Shown in pieces: positions 1 to 7,788 of a stretch of DNA of 64,000 nucleotides (position 1 is its first letter; each line of letters starts with the position of its first letter). The DNA is taken from NCBI GenBank assembly GCA_017308575.1, contig JAFKEQ010000006.1:5001-69000 (forward strand). Reading direction: 5' to 3'. The notes beneath the pieces are model-generated. The model did not search any database. It was given only the letters and a program-made list of their open reading frames with translations, and had not been told where the DNA came from. Origin of the DNA: Afipia sp. GTDB lineage: Bacteria; Pseudomonadota; Alphaproteobacteria; Rhizobiales; Xanthobacteraceae. A program made the translations under genes and the position numbers.

Positions 1-134
1 CCTGTGAATTGCCCTGGATCCTGCGACGCTGTCGCTTTGTTTTGGTCACGATCTGGAACGATGATCCGGCATTCCACCGGGTTCGCAAATCGCCCGGCCT
101 GTTTTCATTTCGATTTCTCAGCCAGGAGATTTTC

Positions 135-731
135 ATGCGTGATGCCGTCCGCCCGATCGCTGCCCTGACCGCGGCTGCAGCCCTTCTGCTCGCCGTCGTC
201 GCGCCCAGCGGGTCCGCGTTCGATCAGGCCAAGCAGCCGTCCGCGCCCGCCAAACAGGCCGCACCAGCGCCTGCCCAGCCGCCGGAGGTGAAGCAGATCG
301 CGCTGACCGACAAGCAGATCGAATCGATTCTGGCCTCGCAGAAGGACTTCGATGCGCTGAGCGATCAGGCGTCGGCCAAGCCGGGCGCAAAGGAGCCGCC
401 GAACATGCTCGCCAAGCTCGATGAGGTCGCCAAGAAATACGGTTTCGCCAATTACGCCGACTACGCGATCGTTCAGTCCAACATCGAACTGGTGATGGGC
501 GGCTTCGATCCGAAGACCAAGACCTATGTCGGCTCGGAAGCCGTGCTCAAGCAGCAGCTCGCTGAAGTGCAGGCGGACAAGAAGATGTCCGCAGAGGACA
601 AGAAAGATGCGTTGGCCGACATCAACGAGGCGCTGAAATCGCCGCCGCCGGCTGTGGCGTTCAAGAGCAACATCGATCTGGTGGGCAAGTATTACGACAA
701 GCTCGTCGCCCTGATGCAGGACGACGAATAA
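135..731 (+). CDS. Putative exported hypothetical protein
   Basis: 198 aa. The start is the ATG at 135, which has AGGAG at 124-128 and opens a clear signal peptide (Arg near the start, a hydrophobic Ala/Leu core, likely cleavage near SGSA-F at about residue 29). The frame is open further upstream, but that extension does not resemble protein. The mature part opens with a Pro/Ala/Gln-rich stretch, then a Lys/Asp/Ala-rich segment likely to be alpha-helical and free of membrane spans. Export to the periplasm is inferred. I do not recognise a named domain. A hairpin terminator follows at 763. Confidence 0.7.
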   Translation: MRDAVRPIAALTAAAALLLAVVAPSGSAFDQAKQPSAPAKQAAPAPAQPPEVKQIALTDKQIESILASQKDFDALSDQASAKPGAKEPPNMLAKLDEVAKKYGFANYADYAIVQSNIELVMGGFDPKTKTYVGSEAVLKQQLAEVQADKKMSAEDKKDALADINEALKSPPPAVAFKSNIDLVGKYYDKLVALMQDDE

Positions 732-762
732 GCCAGCCGGCGCATCGTCGATGAGATCGGAT

Positions 763-792
763 CGCCGCCTTCAGGGGCGGCGTTCTGCTTTC
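763..792 (+). terminator. Rho-independent-type terminator after the exported protein gene
   Basis: CGCCGCC at 763-769 pairs perfectly with GGCGGCG at 776-782 around a six-base loop, followed by a T-rich stretch (TTCTGCTTTCT). It lies 31 bases after the stop codon at 731. Confidence 0.65.
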
Positions 793-829
793 TGCCGGCA
801 CATTCTCCCGCTAAGCTCAAGCTCTGCTC

Positions 830-890
830 GTTTCCGCAACAGCGGAAACGCGCGGACTGGTTTCCCGCCGTCGCGGGAATGAGCGGGAAG
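830..890. repeat. Tandem hairpin pair, REP-like
   Basis: Two adjacent perfect hairpins: GTTTCCGC (830-837), loop AACA, GCGGAAAC (842-849); then TTCCCGC (862-868), loop CGTC, GCGGGAA (873-879), with a further GCGGGAA at 883-889. The TTCCCGC...GCGGGAA unit resembles short REP-like units common between genes in Bradyrhizobiaceae (family recollection, not searched). It ends about 10 bases before the DUF5996 start codon. Confidence 0.5.
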
Positions 891-900
891 GATCGCGGAC

Positions 901-1824
901 ATGACGCAGATCGAGACCGTCGAGCAGCCATGGCCGGCATTGCCTTTCATCGGCTGGAAGGACACCTGCGCGACGCTGCACATGTGGACGCAGATCGTCG
1001 GCAAAATCCGCCTCGCGCAGGAGCCGATGGTCAATCAGTGGTGGCAGGTGCCGCTTTATGTCACCACCAGCGGACTGACGACGTCGCCGATGCCATACGG
1101 ATCGCGAAGCTTCCAGATCGATTTCGATTTTTGCCGGCATGTTCTGGCGATCACCACGAGCGATCCGCAGCGCCGGGAATTCGCGCTCGCGCCTTATCCG
1201 GTTGCGGAGTTTTACGAGAGGACCATGAGCGCGCTGCGCGAGCTGGGCATCGATGTCGCGATCTGGACAATGCCGGTCGAGGTGACGGATGCCATTCCGT
1301 TCGATCAGGACCGCGAACACGCATCCTACGACGCGAACGCCGCACGACGCTTCTGGCGCGCGCTGGTGCAGGCCGATCGGCTGATGAAGCAATTCCGCTC
1401 CGGCTTCACGGGGAAGGTCAGTCCCGTGCATTTTTTCTGGGGCAGTTTCGATCTTGCGGTGACGCGCTTCTCGGGACGAACCGCGCCGCCGCATCCCGGC
1501 GGCATGCCCAATCTTGGTGACTGGGTGGCGCGAGAAGCCTATTCGCACGAGGTTTCGAGTTGCGGCTTCTGGCCCGGCAACGGCGGCTTCGGCAAGGCCG
1601 CGTTCTATGCTTATGCCTACCCGGCGCCGCCGGGATTTGCCGACGCGCCGCTGCGTCCGCCGCAGGCGTCGTTCGATCAAAATCTTGGCGAGTTCATTCT
1701 GGATTACGACGCGGTCAGACTGTCCCAGGATTCGGACGCCATGGTGCTGGATTTCTTTCAGAGCACCTATGAGGCGGCCGCCAATGCTAGCCGGTGGGAC
1801 CGCGCCGCGCTGGAGCGCATGTAG
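901..1824 (+). CDS. DUF5996 family protein
   Basis: 307 aa, cytosolic, no signal peptide or membrane span. The N-terminus (WPALPFIGWKDTCATLHMW, then a region around NQWWQVPLYVT) and the aromatic, Pro-rich remainder are typical of the DUF5996 family, whose function is not established. Conserved Trp/His residues recur, including HFFWGSFDLAVTRFSGR near the middle and a C-terminal region with FILDYDAVR. The ATG at 901 has a GGAAGGA Shine-Dalgarno sequence close by. It stands alone between a hairpin pair upstream and a large structured intergenic element downstream. Confidence 0.8.
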   Translation: MTQIETVEQPWPALPFIGWKDTCATLHMWTQIVGKIRLAQEPMVNQWWQVPLYVTTSGLTTSPMPYGSRSFQIDFDFCRHVLAITTSDPQRREFALAPYPVAEFYERTMSALRELGIDVAIWTMPVEVTDAIPFDQDREHASYDANAARRFWRALVQADRLMKQFRSGFTGKVSPVHFFWGSFDLAVTRFSGRTAPPHPGGMPNLGDWVAREAYSHEVSSCGFWPGNGGFGKAAFYAYAYPAPPGFADAPLRPPQASFDQNLGEFILDYDAVRLSQDSDAMVLDFFQSTYEAAANASRWDRAALERM

Positions 1825-2164
1825 CGTCGGCTTGACTTTTGTTGTCTGAGATTATATTCCTATTTTCGCTTCGGCCACGACGTTTCATGAGCGTCATGGC
1901 CGGAACAGGACCTGAGTGACGAGGGTGGAGCGCCGGGAGGCGCAGCGCCTGTCGCATCAGGCGCGCGCGGCTCTCGCAAGGCCGCGCGGCGGACTCGATC
2001 GCAAGAGTTCGCCAAAGGTGCCTCGCAAGCACCTTGGCGCCTCCCGCCGCTCCATCGTCCTGCGCGCGGCGCGGGATCTGGAGTTTTGCAAAGCTCGGAC
2101 GCATTGACTTGCGCCGCGAGGGCGATGCTCGTTGCGCGGCGCGTGATCGTAACGGCGCGGAAAG
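1825..2164. other. Gene-free stretch with structured DNA
   Basis: No convincing coding frame. It contains a hairpin at 1873-1901 (GGCCACGACG paired with CGTCATGGCC, one wobble) and the multi-hairpin element at 1926-2054 described separately. About 110 bases of GC-rich sequence then lead to the stop codon of the convergent glutathione transferase gene. Confidence 0.6.
1926..2054. repeat. Five-way-junction multi-hairpin element
   Basis: An outer stem pairs TGGAGCGCCGGGAGGCGC (1926-1943) with 2037-2054 at 17 of 18 positions. Inside it are four consecutive hairpins: 1945-1964 (7 bp, loop TCGCAT), 1965-1987 (7 bp, loop TCTCGCAAG), 1988-2013 (9 bp with one G-T wobble, loop GATCGCAA) and 2015-2035 (7 bp, loop CTCGCAA). 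Only three bases (1944, 2014, 2036) are left unpaired between helices, and every loop carries TCGCA. I infer a mobile or repeated intergenic element or a structured RNA. Family membership is untested. Confidence 0.65.
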
Positions 2165-2782
2165 CTATGCCGGCGGCGGCACCGTGGTCCGGACGGACTC
2201 GCGCTGCATCATCTTCTCGTGGAAGGCGTCGAGCTTTGGAAACGCCTTGCGCCAGCCGCAGTCTGGAAAACGGAAATCGAGATAGCCGAGCACGCAGACG
2301 ATGCCGATCTGCACAAGATCGAGCGGCCGCGTCAGGACGTCGGGATGCGCTTCATAGCGGGCCAGGCCGTCCCAGGCGCGCTTGAATTGGTCATCGTACC
2401 ACGCCTGCCAGCAGAACTGTTCGGGCCGCAGCAATTTCTCGTAGCGGCACAGCAGCAGCGCGTCGAGCATGCCCTGCAGGATGGAGTGATCGGTCTTGAC
2501 CTGCCACTTCTTCGCTCCCGAAGCGGGAATGAGTTTTCCTCCGGCGAGTTCGTCGAGATATTCCGCGATGACATACGAATCCACGATCACGCTGCCATCG
2601 TTGAGGATCAGCGCGGGGATCTTGCGCAGCGGGCTGACGGTGCGCGCATAATCGTCGTTCTCCGTGGCGGGGACCGCCTTGATTGGCGTGATGAACTCGA
2701 TCTTGTCGAACAGCCCAAGCTCCATCGCCACGATGCGGATCTTGCGTGCGAATGGCGATGCTGGCGAAAACGCAAGTTTCAT
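2165..2782 (-). CDS. Glutathione S-transferase family protein
   Basis: 205 aa. The N-terminal thioredoxin-fold domain shows the GST pattern: SPASPFARKIRIVAMELGL (residues 6-24, with the likely catalytic Ser at the SPF turn), the cis-Pro segment RKIPALIL and the glutathione-binding EY pair in VIVDSYVIAEYLDE. The C-terminal helical domain (from about residue 85) is ordinary in length. It probably conjugates glutathione to electrophiles in the cytosol. The start ATG at 2782 is preceded by AGGA. The FAA hydrolase gene lies upstream on the same strand, separated by a strong terminator, so it is probably transcribed independently. Confidence 0.88.
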   Translation of the reverse strand: MKLAFSPASPFARKIRIVAMELGLFDKIEFITPIKAVPATENDDYARTVSPLRKIPALILNDGSVIVDSYVIAEYLDELAGGKLIPASGAKKWQVKTDHSILQGMLDALLLCRYEKLLRPEQFCWQAWYDDQFKRAWDGLARYEAHPDVLTRPLDLVQIGIVCVLGYLDFRFPDCGWRKAFPKLDAFHEKMMQRESVRTTVPPPA

Positions 2783-2818
2783 GCGGATGTCCTGAATTCT
2801 GCAGATGCGTGAGATTTA

Positions 2819-2849
2819 GAGAAAAGGCTCCGGCGGTGCCGGAGCCTTT
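2819..2849 (-). terminator. Terminator of the FAA hydrolase gene
   Basis: A perfect 12-bp stem (AAAGGCTCCGGC at 2823-2834 with GCCGGAGCCTTT at 2838-2849) and a three-base loop, followed on the minus strand by a T run. It lies directly downstream of the stop at 2861. Confidence 0.85.
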
Positions 2850-2860
2850 GGTTGGCTGGC

Positions 2861-3709
2861 TCAGGCCGCGACGATCTCTTGCCGCTGTGCGCCGAGGCCG
2901 TCGATGCCGAGGGTGACGACGTCGCCGACATTGAGGAACTGCTGCGGCTTCATGCCCATGCCGACGCCCGGCGGGGTGCCGGTGGTGATGATGTCGCCCG
3001 GATAGAGCGTCATCAGTTCGGACACGTAGGACACGATCTTGGCCACGCCGAAGATCATAGTGGCGGTCGAGCCGGTCTGGCAGCGCTTGCCGTTGACGTC
3101 GAGCCACATGCCGAGTTTCTGCGGATCCGGAATTTCATCCGTGGTCGCGATCCATGGGCCGACCGGGCCGAAAGTGTCGTGCGACTTGCCCTTGGTCCAC
3201 TGTCCGCCGCGCTCGATCTGGAAGAACCGCTCGGAGACGTCGTTGCAGACCGCGTAACCCGCGACATGCTTCAGCGCGTCGGCTTCAGAGACATACTTGG
3301 CCTTGGTGCCGATGATGATCGCGAGTTCGACTTCCCAGTCGAGCTTGGTCGAGCCGCGCGGCTTTTCGACATTGTCGTTCGGGCCGCACAGGCTGGTGTT
3401 GGCCTTGATGAAGACGATCGGCTCGGACGGAATTGCCATACCGGCTTCGGCTGCGTGATCCGCATAGTTGAGGCCGATCGCGACGAACTTGGTAATGTCG
3501 CCGACCGGTGCGCCGAGGCGGGGATTGCCGTCGACCAGCGGCAGCGAAGCCGGATCGAGAGCTTTCAGCTTGGCCAATCCCGCAGGCGACAGCGCATCGC
3601 CGTTGATGTCCTTCACCGTGCCGGACAGATCGCGGATCCGGCCGGAAGCGTCGAGAAGGCCGGGTTTTTCCTGACCGACAGCGCCATAGCGAACCAGTTT
3701 CATGGGCAA
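2861..3709 (-). CDS. Fumarylacetoacetate hydrolase family protein
   Basis: 282 aa, the usual length for single-domain FAH enzymes. It has a short N-terminal region (MKLVRYGAVGQEKPGLLD) followed by the FAH fold: NYADHAAEAG, PIVFIKANTSLCGPND, LDWEVELAIIIG (metal-ligand Glu residues) and a C-terminal DIITTGTPPGVGMGM loop. The family covers hydrolases and decarboxylases of acylpyruvates and 2-keto-acid dienols (for example ureidoglycolate lyase-like or 2-hydroxyhepta-diene-dioate isomerase-like enzymes). The exact substrate cannot be read from sequence. It needs Mg2+ or Mn2+ and acts in the cytosol. An MBL-fold hydrolase gene lies just upstream on the same strand, 26 bases away, so the two are likely co-transcribed. 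Confidence 0.88.
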   Translation of the reverse strand: MPMKLVRYGAVGQEKPGLLDASGRIRDLSGTVKDINGDALSPAGLAKLKALDPASLPLVDGNPRLGAPVGDITKFVAIGLNYADHAAEAGMAIPSEPIVFIKANTSLCGPNDNVEKPRGSTKLDWEVELAIIIGTKAKYVSEADALKHVAGYAVCNDVSERFFQIERGGQWTKGKSHDTFGPVGPWIATTDEIPDPQKLGMWLDVNGKRCQTGSTATMIFGVAKIVSYVSELMTLYPGDIITTGTPPGVGMGMKPQQFLNVGDVVTLGIDGLGAQRQEIVAA

Positions 3710-3735
3710 TTCCTCTTTGTTTTTGGCCTAAAATT

Positions 3736-4662
3736 TCATTCGTCGGATGTTTCATGCGACACGGCGCGGGGAAATTCAACCGTCCCGGTGATGTGTGCAG
3801 TGCGATCAGTTGGAATTTGACAGGCGAGCAGCCTGAAGGCATCGCCGTCCCGCACCAGACGCCCCGGGTCGAAATGGCCGCCGAACACAATTGTGGGCGT
3901 ATCGGCAAAGCGCGAGAACAGCATTTTGCGTGTTTCGATCGATTGCACAGGATCGGAATCCGCCGTGGACGACCAGTCCAGATGCGCCATCTGGCAGGGA
4001 TGGTGCGCGACGTCGCCGGTCAGCAGGGCCTCCGCGCCGTCGCACCTGATCAGCACGCTCATGTGCCCCGGGCTGTGGCCCGGTGTTGCAATCAGGGACA
4101 CCTCGTCACCGATCCGGTGATCGGCGGTGACGAGATCGGCGAGGCTTGCATCAACAACCGGTTTGACGGAATCCTCGAACACCGCCCTGTGCTCGCCCTC
4201 CGGGCTATGCGCGGCCCAGTGCTCGTATTCCGTCTTGCCGAACACATAACGGGCATTGGCGAAGGTCGGCACCCACCGGCCGTCCACCAGCTTCGTATTC
4301 CAGCCGACATGATCGACATGAAGATGCGTGCACAGCACCGTGTCGATGCTCTCCGCCGGATAGCCAGCCGCCGCGAGATCATCGAGATAGGGCTTGTCGA
4401 GGTTATTCCAGATCGGGACGGACCGGTTCTGCTTGCCATTGCCGATACAGGTGTCGACCACGATCCGGTGCGAAGGCGTCTCCACGATCCACGATTGGAT
4501 GGTCATGCGCAGCCGCCCTTCAGGCGTCGCGTAATGCGGGACCAGCCAAGGCATCGCCTGAATGGCCTCCGACGTCCCTTGCGGAAGGATGAAGCGTGAT
4601 CCGCCGACCGAGGTGATCTCCACGATCTTGGTGATTTTGACCCGGCCCACGGTCCACTGCAT
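3736..4662 (-). CDS. MBL-fold metallo-hydrolase
   Basis: 308 aa. The start ATG at 4662 has GGAGAG a few bases upstream; the open frame extends to 4767 but that part looks non-coding. The metallo-beta-lactamase signature THLHVDHVGW (HxHxDH) sits near residue 113, with further metal ligands in the ATPGHSPGHMSV segment, LTGDVAHHPCQ and a terminal GGHFDPGRLV. The pattern fits two-zinc hydrolases of the lactonase/quinolone-response type; no substrate can be assigned. No signal peptide, so cytosolic. It probably heads a two-gene operon with the FAA hydrolase. Confidence 0.85.
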   Translation of the reverse strand: MQWTVGRVKITKIVEITSVGGSRFILPQGTSEAIQAMPWLVPHYATPEGRLRMTIQSWIVETPSHRIVVDTCIGNGKQNRSVPIWNNLDKPYLDDLAAAGYPAESIDTVLCTHLHVDHVGWNTKLVDGRWVPTFANARYVFGKTEYEHWAAHSPEGEHRAVFEDSVKPVVDASLADLVTADHRIGDEVSLIATPGHSPGHMSVLIRCDGAEALLTGDVAHHPCQMAHLDWSSTADSDPVQSIETRKMLFSRFADTPTIVFGGHFDPGRLVRDGDAFRLLACQIPTDRTAHITGTVEFPRAVSHETSDE

Positions 4663-4788
4663 CACACCACTCTCCGTTCTTGGCAGTCTTTTGCCGCAGA
4701 ATGCGAATTTCCCGCCGTCAGCGCAATGGATCATCCCGGCGAGACGCGCGTTATCTCCCGTCGTCACAATGACCAGTGGAGCCAGGCA

Positions 4789-5202
4789 ATGCCCGAACTT
4801 TCGATCTCGACGGAAAAGATTGGATTTCTGATCGCGAAAGCGCGTGAGTTCGACGTCAAGGAGGCGGTCGTCGATCCCGATGACGGCTCCAATGGCACGG
4901 ACGATTGGATGGTCGAGGTGCTGGAAGACACGCCGAACGATCCGGTCGCAAGGGAGATTTCAGGTTTCGTGAATGCGCTCAGCGACGATGAGCAGATCGA
5001 CCTTGTCACCCTGATGCGGCTCGGCCGCGGCGATGGCACCATCGAGGAGTGGAATGACTTGCGCGCCGAGGCTGCGCGCGGACACAACAAGCGCACGGCG
5101 CTGTATCTGCTCGGCGAGCCCCTCCTGGGCGATCTGCTGGAGGAGGGGCTCGAGGAGTTTGGTCTGCCGCCCGACCGGGAGCGGATCACACCTGTGAGCT
5201 AG
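4789..5202 (+). CDS. DUF3775 domain-containing protein
   Basis: 137 aa, acidic and soluble. It starts at MPELSISTEKIGFLIAKAREFDVKEA, the usual opening of the DUF3775 family found in alphaproteobacteria; the function is not established. A weak AGGCA precedes the ATG at 4789. The body is rich in Asp/Glu, and HNKRTALYLLGEPLLGDLLEEGLEEFG near the C-terminus is likely helical. It is convergent with the SDR gene, with only four bases between stops. Confidence 0.85.
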   Translation: MPELSISTEKIGFLIAKAREFDVKEAVVDPDDGSNGTDDWMVEVLEDTPNDPVAREISGFVNALSDDEQIDLVTLMRLGRGDGTIEEWNDLRAEAARGHNKRTALYLLGEPLLGDLLEEGLEEFGLPPDRERITPVS

Positions 5203-5206
5203 TTGC

Positions 5207-5992
5207 TTACATCGTGCCGGGATAAGCGCCGCCATCCAGCAGGATGTTCTGACCGGTGATGAAGCCGGACTTGGCGCCGCACAGGAATGCGCAGGCGAGG
5301 CCGAATTCCTCCGGATCGCCGAAGCGGCCCGCCGGGTTCTGCTTGGCGCGCTGTTTCAGCATGTCTTCCGGCGAAATGCCCTGAGCCTTGGCCGATGCTT
5401 CGAGCAAGGGTCCGCGAATGCGGTCGGTGTCGAACGGGCCAGGCAGAAGGCCGTTGATGGTGACATTGTTGATCACCGTCTTGCGGGCGATGCCGGCGAC
5501 GAAACCGGTGAGGCCGCTGCGTGCGCCATTGGAGAGGCCGAGCACGTCGATGGGTGCCTTCACCGCAGCGGACGTGATGTTGACGATGCGGCCGAACTTG
5601 CGCGCCATCATGCCGTCCACCGTCGCCTTGATCAGTTCGATCGGCGTCAGCATGTTGGCGTCGAGCGCCTTGATCCAGTCCTCGCGCGTCCAGTTGCGGA
5701 AATCTCCGGGCGGCGGGCCGCCTGCATTGTTCACCAGAATATCCGGATCGGGGCAGGCTTTCAGCGCGGCTTCGCGGCCGGCCGGCGTTGTGATGTCACC
5801 GACCACTTCGGTCACCCTGACTTTGGGATTGAGCTTGCGGATGTCCGCAGCGGTCTTGGCCAGTGCTTCCGCGCCGCGCGCGGTGATGGTCACGTCGACG
5901 CCTTCATTCGCCAGCGCGATGGCGCAGGCGCGGCCGAGGCCCTTGCTGGCCGCGCAGACGATCGCGCGCCGTCCTGAAATACCGAGATCCAT
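5207..5992 (-). CDS. SDR family oxidoreductase
   Basis: 261 aa, the classical short-chain dehydrogenase/reductase length. The start ATG at 5992 opens MDLGISGRRAIVCAASKGLG, where the usual TGxxxGxG cofactor motif appears as CAASKGLG. NNAGGPPPGD (NNAG motif) follows near residue 88. The expected catalytic YxxxK is not intact: the motif region reads LSNGARSGLTGFV, so Tyr and Lys are replaced by Asn-Gly-Ala-Arg. This is typical of a divergent SDR subgroup, and the reaction is unknown. The C-terminus (GFITGQNILLDGGAYPGTM) is standard. Confidence 0.87.
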   Translation of the reverse strand: MDLGISGRRAIVCAASKGLGRACAIALANEGVDVTITARGAEALAKTAADIRKLNPKVRVTEVVGDITTPAGREAALKACPDPDILVNNAGGPPPGDFRNWTREDWIKALDANMLTPIELIKATVDGMMARKFGRIVNITSAAVKAPIDVLGLSNGARSGLTGFVAGIARKTVINNVTINGLLPGPFDTDRIRGPLLEASAKAQGISPEDMLKQRAKQNPAGRFGDPEEFGLACAFLCGAKSGFITGQNILLDGGAYPGTM

Positions 5993-6275
5993 GTCGTCAC
6001 TCCTTTTGTTGCGTTTCTTGACCCCGGCTTTGATGCCCGATCCGGGCTGCCGGTGCAAAGGCATCCTTGGCGCTTCATCCGATCGTGTGCTGACGGGACC
6101 GTCATAAAAACGTGAAAAAAGATCGGCCGCAGGCCTTTCCAAAGCGGGATGCCGTTGGTACATACCCCCTGCGCCACGGCATTGCCCTGGTCGCCTTCTC
6201 TCTCGGCTCCGGACGGGTGAAACGACGCTCAGGCGTTGATTTGTCGTCTGTTTGCCATTGAAGACACCGGTTTAT

Positions 6276-6352
<77 letters not shown>

Positions 6353-6355
6353 AAA

Positions 6356-6395
6356 AAAGCCCTTCCAGATCAACGGTCTGGAAGGGCTTTGTTTT
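6356..6395 (+). terminator. Terminator after initiator tRNA
   Basis: GCCCTTCCAGA (6359-6369) pairs perfectly with TCTGGAAGGGC (6377-6387), extended by AAA/TTT, followed by TTTGTTTTGG. It starts four bases after the tRNA CCA end. In the opposite direction the A run could also serve the convergent gene ending at 6420. Confidence 0.88.
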
Positions 6396-6419
6396 GGTGC
6401 CGTATCGTTTTGACAGGCG

Positions 6420-7481
6420 CTAGCCGCCCGATCCGCCGGACACGATCTTTTCACCCAGCTTCTGATCCACGACGTCGACCGTGCGGTCGATCTCGGCATT
6501 CGGCATGCCGATCTGATGCGAAATCAGTTTCACGAGAAGGTCGACGCGCTCGATAAAGGGCGCGCCGCTGGCCACTGCGCGCGCGGCGGATGATGGCTTG
6601 AGCAGGCTTTCGGCCGCCTTGGCGTATTTCTCGAAAGGCACCTGATCTTCCGCTTCGGCGCCGAGTTTGCGCGCGACGGCGTCGACATGGTTGTAGATCG
6701 ACTTCGAAAGATTCAGATCCTTGTGCACGGCATCGCGGATCGGCTGCGGCTCGGTCGGCGTGATGCAGCGATAGTTGCCGGTCAGCAGCATCGACCACTT
6801 CGCCAGCGGTACGAACAGCGAGTCGAACACCTTCAGCTTGACTGGAACGTCCTGACCGTCGAGCTTCACCGCGTCGATGTCCGCTTCCAGTTCGCGCAGC
6901 ACCTTGTTGTGCGCTTCGTTCTCGAAGGTCGCGGCCTTGAAGTTGGTCGGCAGGCCGACATGAAGCACGTTCGCGCCTTCTTCCGGCGGACGGAAAGCCT
7001 GCGGATCGGGCGAGCACAGCGTGACGAGACCCGGTGTGAAGCGCTCCCAGACCTGCGCGTTGGTATAGGCCTCTTCGAGGTCCATGTTCGCCAGCGCCGG
7101 AATCCGCTTCAGGTAAGGCAGCGGCGGCATGTTCATGATCGACAGGCAAGGCAGCTTCGCCTCGGCGATCTTGATCATCAGCACGCGGATGGTGTGGTTG
7201 GTGTATTGCGGCTCCTGCATCGCGAGCGCGACCATGTCGTAGCGCGACAGGTCGACCTTGTCCGGCGAGGTGGCGTCCAGCTTGCCGGGCAGGGTGCGCG
7301 AGAAGATCGAACGGTGGGTCGGCTCGTCGCGCAGCTTGATGCGGACTTCGGTGCCGTCGCGGTTGATGAGGTCGGCCGTGCTCTTTCGGCAGACCAGCGT
7401 CACGTTGTGACCGGCCATCAGAAGCTTCGTGCCGAGAAGCGAGCCGTAAGAAGCTCCGAGGATCAGAATATTGCGCGCCAT
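6420..7481 (-). CDS. Ketopantoate reductase-like NAD(P)-binding protein
   Basis: 353 aa. The N-terminus ILILGASYGSLLGTKLLMAGHNVTLVCR is a Rossmann fold with GASYGSLLG in the dinucleotide-binding position, followed by a beta-strand ending in Cys-Arg as in ApbA/PanE (2-dehydropantoate 2-reductase) proteins. The rest is helical, with LAKWSMLLTGNYRC in the place of the PanE C-terminal domain. It is longer than PanE (about 300 aa) and probably has another 2-keto acid substrate; the true reaction is unknown. It is divergent from another NAD(P)-dependent dehydrogenase gene, with an 8-10-8 inverted repeat between them. Confidence 0.7.
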   Translation of the reverse strand: MARNILILGASYGSLLGTKLLMAGHNVTLVCRKSTADLINRDGTEVRIKLRDEPTHRSIFSRTLPGKLDATSPDKVDLSRYDMVALAMQEPQYTNHTIRVLMIKIAEAKLPCLSIMNMPPLPYLKRIPALANMDLEEAYTNAQVWERFTPGLVTLCSPDPQAFRPPEEGANVLHVGLPTNFKAATFENEAHNKVLRELEADIDAVKLDGQDVPVKLKVFDSLFVPLAKWSMLLTGNYRCITPTEPQPIRDAVHKDLNLSKSIYNHVDAVARKLGAEAEDQVPFEKYAKAAESLLKPSSAARAVASGAPFIERVDLLVKLISHQIGMPNAEIDRTVDVVDQKLGEKIVSGGSGG

Positions 7482-7788
7482 ATGTTCACTCGTTCATAAA
7501 TTGGGAATTAGCGCCCGGCCAACCGGGCCGGTATCGCATCGAAAATTTCCTGTCCGGGCAAGGACGGCGCAGGCCAAACCCTCAACATGACAGGGAGCGC
7601 CCCGGTCAGGCGGGGCGCCCGTATCTAGCTCAAGTTGGTATACACCACAACATATACCAAGCCGTACTTTTAGGCCTCCCACGGAACCGCGATCAGGTCC
7701 TTCGGCCTGCACAAGCGTTCAAGACGCCGATTCCGCTACGGCCTAGCCTGCCGCCATTGCCTCAATTGATGATGCGCGGAGCCTGCGG
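7482..7788. other. Divergent promoter region between two oxidoreductase genes
   Basis: 307 bases without a gene. It holds a GC-rich hairpin (GCGCCCC at 7598-7604 with GGGGCGC at 7613-7619) and the inverted repeat at 7636-7661. No coding frame is convincing. Confidence 0.6.
7636..7661. promoter_or_regulatory. Inverted-repeat operator candidate
   Basis: TTGGTATA (7636-7643) and TATACCAA (7654-7661) form a perfect 8-bp inverted repeat with a 10-base spacer. TGGTATAC-type half sites are typical of GntR-family operators. It sits between two divergent genes and could control both. The cognate regulator is not obvious in the window. Confidence 0.5.

Noticed and set aside
1825-2164. Short open frames inside the multi-hairpin stretch
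   Set aside because: No ribosome sites and strong hairpin content; the sequence is better explained as a structured element.
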